Of a stretch of DNA of 10,282 bases, positions 6,133 to 10,282 are shown piece after piece. The stretch covers positions 1 to 10,282 of the forward strand of contig VGPA01000036.1 in assembly GCA_016875665.1 (NCBI GenBank). The letters run 5' to 3'. Under the pieces are notes generated by a model that was not told the origin of the DNA, searched no databases, and saw only the letters and a program-made list of their open reading frames with translations. This stretch comes from Chloroflexota bacterium. GTDB lineage: Bacteria > Chloroflexota > Limnocylindria > P2-11E. Every line of letters starts with the position of its first letter. Position 1 is the stretch's first letter. The translations under genes were made by a program, and so were the position numbers.

Positions 6133-6917
6133 CGCAGGCGCTGGGGGACACGCTGCTCATCGCGGGACGCAACCTGCGCCGCGTCCCTCGGATCCCCGAG
6201 CTCGCGATCTTCGCGATCCTCCAGTCCATCATGTTCGTGCTGCTGTTCGCGTTCGTGTTCGGCGGCGCGATCCCGCTCCCCGACGGCGGCTCCTACCGCG
6301 AGTTCCTGATGCCGGGCATCTTCGCGCAGAACATCGCGTTCGCCTCCGTGATCACCGCGATCGGGATGACCGACGACCTCAACAAGGGCATCCTCGACCG
6401 CTTCCGCTCGCTGCCGATGGCGCGTTCGGCGGTCATCGCGGGCCGGACCGTGTCTGACCTCGTCTACAACGCCGGGATCCTCGTGGTCCTCATGGCGAGC
6501 GGCTTCGTGGTCGATTGGCGCGTCCACACCGGCATCGGCGAGTTCCTCGCCGGCGTCGGGCTGCTCCTGCTGTTCGCATTCGCGATGGCATGGATCGGCG
6601 TCTGGCTGGGCCTGAACGTGCCGACGGTCGAGGTCGGCCAGCAGGTGTCGTTCCTGGTGGTCTTCCCGATCACGTTCCTCTCGAACGCGTTCGTGCCGCC
6701 GCAGACGCTGCCACCGCTCCTGCGAACGTTCGCGGAGTGGAACCCGGTGAGCGCGCTCACCGCGGCGACGCGTCAGCTGTGGGGCAATCCCAACCCGTTC
6801 GCCGCGCCCGGCTTCCCGGCCGAGCATCCGATCGAGCTCACGATCATCTGGACCGCCGTGCTCATCCTGATCTTCGCGCCGCTGGCGATCCGCAAGTACC
6901 AGAGCATTTCCCGGTAG
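6129..6917 (+). CDS. ABC-2 type transporter permease, DrrB-like
   Basis: 262-residue permease that should form a dimer with two copies of the DrrA-like ATPase. It has about six hydrophobic segments (27-47, 59-79, 103-127, 138-163, 171-193, 238-254). Between the second and third lies a segment typical of DrrB/ABC-2 permeases, DDLNKGILDRFRSLPMARS (82-100), likely the coupling contact with the ATPase; NPVSALTAATRQLW (205-218) is a second family block. The GTG start at 6129 overlaps the ATPase stop (GTGA) and follows the Shine-Dalgarno GAGGAGG (6118-6124) at 4 nt. Together the two genes form one complete exporter. The gene converges on msrA, 45 nt away. Confidence 0.93.
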   Translation: MTQALGDTLLIAGRNLRRVPRIPELAIFAILQSIMFVLLFAFVFGGAIPLPDGGSYREFLMPGIFAQNIAFASVITAIGMTDDLNKGILDRFRSLPMARSAVIAGRTVSDLVYNAGILVVLMASGFVVDWRVHTGIGEFLAGVGLLLLFAFAMAWIGVWLGLNVPTVEVGQQVSFLVVFPITFLSNAFVPPQTLPPLLRTFAEWNPVSALTAATRQLWGNPNPFAAPGFPAEHPIELTIIWTAVLILIFAPLAIRKYQSISR

Positions 6918-6923
6918 GGACGT

Positions 6924-6938
6924 CCGGGGTCAACCCGG
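6924..6938. terminator. Possible weak bidirectional terminator between DrrB-like gene and msrA
   Basis: The 45-bp convergent gap holds CCGGG-GTCAA-CCCGG (5-bp stem, 5-nt loop). Longer flanking complementarity (CGGTA at 6912-6916 with TACCG at 6958-6962) could enclose it. There is no U-tract on either side, so intrinsic termination is uncertain. Confidence 0.35.
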
Positions 6939-6962
6939 CCGATCCCCCTTCGGGAAGTACCG

Positions 6963-7565
6963 CTACGGCTTCAGCAAATCCCCGAGGTACTTACGGGCCT
7001 TTTGTACCTTGGGCATGGCCACGGCGCCGATGTACGGGTTGCCGGGATTCCGCACGGCGTAGTTCTGGTGGTAGTCCTCGCCCCGGAAGAACTCGACGAG
7101 CGGCACCACCTCGGTCACGACCGGATCGTCGAACACCTTCGCCTGGTCCAGCTGCGCGATGTACGCCCTGGCGATCCGGTCCTGCTCGGCGTCGAGCGTG
7201 AAGATCACCGAGCGGTACTGGCGCCCGACGTCGCTACCCTGCCGGTTGAGGGTCGTCGGGTCGTGCGCGATCGAGAAGAACACGCGGAGGATCTGCCCGA
7301 ACGTCAGGCGGCTGGGGTCGTAGGTGACCTCGACGACCTCGGCGTGGTCGGTCAGCCCGCTGCACACCGTCTCGTAGTCCGCGGTCGTCGCCGTTCCGCC
7401 GGAGTAGCCGGAGACGACCTTGGCGACGCCGGCGAGCTGCAGGTACACGGCCTCGACGCACCAGAAGCACCCGCCGGCCAGCACGGCGCGGGACGCTCCC
7501 GGCGTGGAAGCGAGCGGCGCGTCGTCGGACGGGTTCGGGAACCGCTCAGGCGAGATCGCGCTCAC
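6963..7565 (-). CDS. msrA: Peptide-methionine (S)-S-oxide reductase MsrA
   Basis: 200-residue enzyme that reduces methionine-S-sulfoxide in proteins, using a catalytic cysteine and reducing power usually from thioredoxin. The active-site motif GCFWC is at 32-36 with nucleophile C33; C36 and C68 are candidates for the resolving cysteine, the GCFWC form being common in two-cysteine MsrA proteins. Further conserved blocks are VSGYSGG (51-57), HAEVVEV (74-80), DPTTLNRQGSDVGRQYRS (102-119) and the Y165-H166 pair near the C-terminus. The first 27 residues are a non-conserved Pro/Ser-rich extension with no clear signal peptide, suggesting a cytoplasmic enzyme. The GTG start at 7565 is set by GGAGG (7570-7574) 4 nt upstream. 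No msrB domain or gene is adjacent. It diverges from an MFS transporter gene. Confidence 0.97.
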   Translation of the reverse strand: MSAISPERFPNPSDDAPLASTPGASRAVLAGGCFWCVEAVYLQLAGVAKVVSGYSGGTATTADYETVCSGLTDHAEVVEVTYDPSRLTFGQILRVFFSIAHDPTTLNRQGSDVGRQYRSVIFTLDAEQDRIARAYIAQLDQAKVFDDPVVTEVVPLVEFFRGEDYHQNYAVRNPGNPYIGAVAMPKVQKARKYLGDLLKP

Positions 7566-7624
7566 GCGTCCTCCGTCCGCTGCTCCGCGTGGCGCTGTCT
7601 TGTGTCGTCATGCTCGCGCTGCCA

Positions 7625-7630
7625 ATCGTA
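7625..7630 (-). promoter_or_regulatory. Putative -10 hexamer TACGAT for msrA
   Basis: TACGAT on the minus strand lies about 60 nt upstream of the msrA GTG, giving a leader of roughly 50 nt that contains the Shine-Dalgarno. It mirrors the plus-strand TACGAT at 7645-7650 with 14 bp between them. No clear -35 box is seen. Confidence 0.35.
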
Positions 7631-7644
7631 GTCCGCCGGATCGG

Positions 7645-7650
7645 TACGAT
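7645..7650 (+). promoter_or_regulatory. Putative -10 hexamer TACGAT for a leaderless MFS transcript
   Basis: TACGAT ends 6 nt before the ATG at 7657, and no Shine-Dalgarno precedes that ATG. This is the best match to the -10 consensus among the leaderless candidates here. Confidence 0.55.
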
Positions 7651-7656
7651 CGCGCG

Positions 7657-8880
7657 ATGCGCGCCCCCCAGACCTCTCCGTGGCGCGCGCTCGCGGACCC
7701 GAACTTCCGCCTGTTCCTCGCTGGGCAGTTCCTGGTGCAGAACGGGCGCTCGGCTTTGGTCGTGGCGCTGGCATGGCTGGTGCTCGATCTCACGGGCTCG
7801 CCGCTCATCCTGGGCAGCATCACGGCGGCACAGTTCACGCCGATCCTGGTCCTCTCGCTCTTCGCCGGCCCCATCGCCGACCGCTTCACCAAGCGCGGCT
7901 TCATCCAGGCCCTGCAGTCGCTCACGGCGGCGCTCGCCCTCACGATGTGGGCGCTGGTGGTCTCGGGGCACGTGGCGCTCTGGCAGATCTACCTCATCGC
8001 CATCGCGATCGGCATCGTGAACGCGCTGGACGCGCCGCTCCGGCAGGTGTTCCTGAGCGAGGTGGTCGGGCCCGAGTCCCTGCAGAGCGCGGTCGGGCTG
8101 AGCTCGTCGGCGAACAACGCCGCGCGCATCGTCGGCCCGAGCATCGGCGGCCTGATCATCGCGGTGTGGGGCACGGGCTGGTGCTTCGTCGTCACCACCA
8201 TCGGCTTCGGGCTCGGCGCGGCATCACTCGCCGTGATGCGGCAGGATCTCCTCCTCGCACCCCCGGCCAAGGCGACCGGCGCGCTCCACACGCAGGTGGC
8301 CGAGGGGCTCGGCTACGTCCGGCGGACGAGCGACCTCCTCATCCCGCTGGCGGTGGTGGGGCTCGTCGGCACGGTCGGCTTCAACTGGTCCGTCTACCTC
8401 CCCCTCCTCGCCCGCTACGTGTTCGACGTGGGGCCGACGGGCTTCGGCTTCTCGAACGCCGCGATCGGGCTCGGGTCTCTCGCGGGCGGGCTCGTGCTCG
8501 CCGGACGGCGCGCCGCCCCCACTCCAGCCGGCGTGGCCATCCTCGCCGCGGTGTTCTCGGTGCTGCTGTTCTGCCTGAGTCTCGCGCCCACGTTCGTGCT
8601 GCTCCTGCCGATCCTCTTCGTGACCGGCGTCTCGATCGTCCTCGTCACCGCCGGCACCAACACCATCGTGCAGCTGCGGAGCGAACCCGCATACCGCGGA
8701 CGCGTGCTCAGCCTGCTGTTCCTGCTCACCGCCGGAGGCACTCCGATCGGCAACGCCCTGTCGGGCGCCCTCGCCGCCCAGTGGGACGTGCGCGTGGCGA
8801 TGGCCGTGAACGCCGTGATCTGCCTCGCCGGCTGCCTCGCCGCGATCGCGCGCCTGCGGCGCGCGCCGGCGACGGCGTAG
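7657..8880 (+). CDS. MFS transporter (MFS_3 / EntS-like exporter)
   Basis: 407-residue inner-membrane transporter with about 12 hydrophobic helices. Family marks are the loop 2-3 motif GPIADRFTKR (71-80), the block NALDAPLRQVFLSEVVGPE (122-140) with A-A-R-I-V-G-P-S-I-G-G (155-165), and in the second half YRGRVLSLLFLLTAGGTPIG (346-365). These are typical of the MFS_3 subfamily, which includes the enterobactin exporter EntS and many uncharacterised drug or siderophore exporters. No siderophore or antibiotic genes are nearby, so the substrate is unknown. The ATG at 7657 fits the family N-terminus (W-R-A-L-x-D-P-N-F-R-L-F) and follows TACGAT at leaderless distance; the in-frame region upstream is antisense to msrA. 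The stop lies 12 nt from that of the convergent RidA-family gene. Confidence 0.93.
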   Translation: MRAPQTSPWRALADPNFRLFLAGQFLVQNGRSALVVALAWLVLDLTGSPLILGSITAAQFTPILVLSLFAGPIADRFTKRGFIQALQSLTAALALTMWALVVSGHVALWQIYLIAIAIGIVNALDAPLRQVFLSEVVGPESLQSAVGLSSSANNAARIVGPSIGGLIIAVWGTGWCFVVTTIGFGLGAASLAVMRQDLLLAPPAKATGALHTQVAEGLGYVRRTSDLLIPLAVVGLVGTVGFNWSVYLPLLARYVFDVGPTGFGFSNAAIGLGSLAGGLVLAGRRAAPTPAGVAILAAVFSVLLFCLSLAPTFVLLLPILFVTGVSIVLVTAGTNTIVQLRSEPAYRGRVLSLLFLLTAGGTPIGNALSGALAAQWDVRVAMAVNAVICLAGCLAAIARLRRAPATA

Positions 8881-8895
8881 GCGGCCCTCCGGCTA
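8878..8895. terminator. Possible bidirectional hairpin spanning the two convergent stop codons
   Basis: TAGGCGG (8878-8884) and CCGGCTA (8889-8895) pair as a 7-bp stem with one G.G mismatch and a CCCT loop. The stem begins with the MFS stop codon and ends with that of the RidA-family gene. There is no U-tract, so its role as a terminator is only suggested by position. Confidence 0.35.
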
Positions 8896-9240
8896 CCGCG
8901 CCGCCTGCACCATGATCTCGACGAGCAGCCCGGGCCGCGCCATGTTCGCCTCGACAGTCGCACGGGCCGGCACCTGGCCGGGGACGACCCAGGCGGACCA
9001 GATCTCGTTCATCTCGGCCCACTGGTCGATGTGCTTGAGCCAGATGTTGGCCGTGAGGAGCTTGCGCTTGTCGGTCCCGGCACGAGCCAGGAGCGCGTCG
9101 ATCTTGTCGAGCACCTGCTTGGTCTGACCCTTCACGTCCAGGGTGAGGTCGTCGGCCGTGATGCCCGCCACGTACACGATGTCGCCCGCGATGACGGCCG
9201 CGGACAGGTAGGACCCGGGATCGAGGCGTTCGATTTTCAT
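8893..9240 (-). CDS. RidA/YjgF/YER057c/UK114 family protein
   Basis: 115 residues, the usual size for this trimeric family. RidA itself hydrolyses reactive enamine/imine intermediates such as 2-aminoacrylate; other members (RutC and relatives) act in catabolism. The C-terminal signature PARATVEANMARPGLLVEI (91-109) carries the catalytic-type Arg (R93) and Glu (E108) at 15-residue spacing, as in true deaminases. YVAGITADD (23-31) replaces the more common S-G-Q block, so it may be a divergent subgroup and I do not assign the ridA name. The block MNEIWSAW (77-84) matches the family. The ATG at 9240 has no Shine-Dalgarno; GAGTAT (9248-9253 on the minus strand), 7 nt upstream, is a weak -10 candidate. 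It lies 48 nt after a small membrane protein gene on the same strand. Confidence 0.9.
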   Translation of the reverse strand: MKIERLDPGSYLSAAVIAGDIVYVAGITADDLTLDVKGQTKQVLDKIDALLARAGTDKRKLLTANIWLKHIDQWAEMNEIWSAWVVPGQVPARATVEANMARPGLLVEIMVQAAR

Positions 9241-9288
9241 GCCGCGAATACTCGCAGATCGCTCGCCGCAGCCGGCGGCGCCGTCAGG

Positions 9289-9711
9289 TCAGGCGACTCG
9301 GCGGAACCAGAAGCGCAGGCTGGCCACGCCCCCGGCGAGCTGGGCCAGCAGGTGGAGGAGGAGGCCGGCGAGAAACCGCTCCGGCCCGCCACCGTCGAAC
9401 CGGCCGCCCCAAAAAAAGAGCGGCAGCCATGCGGCGAGCGTGAGCACCGTCGTCACCGCCGCCGCGGTGTACGTCACGAGGAGCGCGCGCGAGAACGGGT
9501 CGGCGAGGATCGCCATCCAGCTGGTCACTGCCACGGCGGTCACGGTCGCCGCAACCAGATAGACCCACGCGAGCGCGGCGGCGCCCGGCGGAAGCGGCCC
9601 CAGCGCCGCGCCGAGCCCGATGACCAGAAAGCCGACCACGCACGCGGCGAGCGCCATCAGCAGCGCCGGATGCGGGGCGAAGGCGCGCGCGATCCGGGTG
9701 CGCTCGACCAT
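9289..9711 (-). CDS. Small four-helix membrane protein of unknown function
   Basis: 140 residues I do not recognise. Hydrophobic segments fall at about 17-38, 44-66, 75-100 and 112-131, with basic residues at both ends (RTRIAR at 4-9; R133, R137, R138), which favours both termini in the cytoplasm. There is no catalytic motif or signal peptide cleavage site. The ATG at 9711 shares one base with the TGA of the upstream HAD gene (TGATG), and no Shine-Dalgarno is evident, so translation likely depends on re-initiation after the HAD gene. The coding strand contains a run of seven T (A7 at 9411-9417 on the plus strand) within codons for L-F-F-W, unusual in so GC-rich a gene. Codon bias and hydrophobicity support a real gene. 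Confidence 0.75.
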   Translation of the reverse strand: MVERTRIARAFAPHPALLMALAACVVGFLVIGLGAALGPLPPGAAALAWVYLVAATVTAVAVTSWMAILADPFSRALLVTYTAAAVTTVLTLAAWLPLFFWGGRFDGGGPERFLAGLLLHLLAQLAGGVASLRFWFRRVA

Positions 9712-10282
9712 CAGCGGAGCGCCGCGAGGACGGCCGGAAGCCCGTTCACGTCGCGGAGCAGATGGCGCACCCCGAGCGCGCGGAAGACCGCCTCCCGCTC
9801 AGGCTCGCAGCACACGACCGCGTGCCCGACCGCCGAGCCCTTGAGCGGCAGGTAGGCCTGCACCATGCGTACGTCGTCGACGGTGTCCCCGACGTGGACG
9901 AACCCCTTCGACCCGAGGTTGTCCAGGACCCGTTTGAGCAGGAGCGGCTCGGGCTTGCGCCCGTGCGCGTCGGTCGAGACCTCGAGCCCAGGCGGAAGGG
10001 GGATGCGGTCCCGCACCGCCCTCCAGTCGTCGTCGCTGCGCCCCGTCACGATGCCGAGCTTGATCACGCCGAGCTGCCGCAGCGCCTCGACGGTCTTCGG
10101 ACGGAGGAGAACGGCCTCCTCGGAGGCGAGGCCGCGGACGACGCCGACGCGCGTGGGCAGGCCGTACCGCTCCTTCGTGATCGCGCTGCCGTTGTACAGC
10201 TCCTCGAAGACCGACTGGATCTCGTGCCACGTGCGCGGCGCCTGCGAGCCGGCGCGGTCGCCGAGGTCGTCGAGCGAGCGCC
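9711..10282 (-). CDS. HAD-superfamily hydrolase (subfamily IA-like phosphatase), N-terminus beyond window edge
   Basis: The reading frame is open from the right edge to the TGA at 9711-9713, giving 190 visible residues. Motif II is T in LGIVTGRS, motif III the Lys of GRKPEPLLLKRVL, and motif IV HVGDTVDDVRM with the metal-binding Asp pair, so the C-terminal two thirds of a Rossmann-type HAD phosphatase is present. Motif I (DxDx[TV]), with the nucleophilic Asp, must lie beyond the edge. A helical stretch before motif II (with EIQSVFEELYNG and GLPTRVGV) is consistent with a cap domain. A GTG at 10067 could be mistaken for a start but would lose the cap and motif I. The substrate is probably a phosphorylated small molecule and cannot be named. 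The small membrane protein gene overlaps its stop by 1 nt. Confidence 0.87.
   Translation of the reverse strand, partial: RSLDDLGDRAGSQAPRTWHEIQSVFEELYNGSAITKERYGLPTRVGVVRGLASEEAVLLRPKTVEALRQLGVIKLGIVTGRSDDDWRAVRDRIPLPPGLEVSTDAHGRKPEPLLLKRVLDNLGSKGFVHVGDTVDDVRMVQAYLPLKGSAVGHAVVCCEPEREAVFRALGVRHLLRDVNGLPAVLAALR

Noticed and set aside
1..10282. CRISPR array, insertion sequence, riboswitch or rRNA
   Set aside because: No regularly spaced direct repeats, transposase motifs, terminal inverted repeats or rRNA-like stretches were seen. Leaders are too short for a riboswitch except possibly at 2609-2735, where none was recognised.

Overview
The window is a chromosomal stretch from a very GC-rich bacterium (about 70 % GC judged by eye, with strong G/C third-position bias). 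It carries no phage, plasmid, transposon or CRISPR hallmark. The ECF sigma/anti-sigma pair, DrrAB-type ABC exporter, CPBP protease and MsrA suit many free-living high-GC lineages (Actinobacteriota, Chloroflexota, Gemmatimonadota, Deinococcota, Methylomirabilota/Rokubacteria, Myxococcota). I cannot name the phylum. The closest thing to a lineage hint is the way genes start: several have no Shine-Dalgarno but a TANNNT -10 hexamer 6-7 nt before the ATG, an arrangement best known from Actinobacteria and Deinococcus.

Layout, left to right. (1) 1-807, minus strand: an ECF sigma factor followed by its zinc-finger anti-sigma factor, which is cut by the window edge. (2) 841-1683, plus: an inositol-monophosphatase-family enzyme diverging from the sigma gene across only 33 bp. 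(3) 1699-1771, plus: a tRNA with a Leu CAA anticodon and a Leu-like D-arm, but a 5-nt variable loop in place of the long arm. (4) 1796-2608, minus: a membrane-anchored alpha/beta hydrolase. (5) 2736-6917, plus: a run of five tightly packed genes: CPBP intramembrane protease, second membrane-anchored alpha/beta hydrolase, YjdF/DUF2238-like membrane protein, and a DrrA/DrrB-like ABC exporter pair whose genes overlap by 4 nt. (6) 6963-7565, minus: msrA. (7) 7657-8880, plus: an MFS exporter diverging from msrA. (8) 8893-10282, minus: a HAD phosphatase (cut by the right edge), a small four-helix membrane protein overlapping it by 1 nt, and a RidA-family protein.

The genes suggest stress response and envelope upkeep: extracytoplasmic-type sigma signalling, repair of oxidised methionine, export of small molecules, membrane proteolysis, and quenching of reactive enamines. 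Nothing ties them into one pathway, and I see no complete new system. The two observations most worth following are the short-variable-arm tRNA-Leu(CAA) and the split between leaderless starts and Shine-Dalgarno starts. No gap exceeds 300 bases; the longest non-coding stretch is the divergent region 2609-2735.
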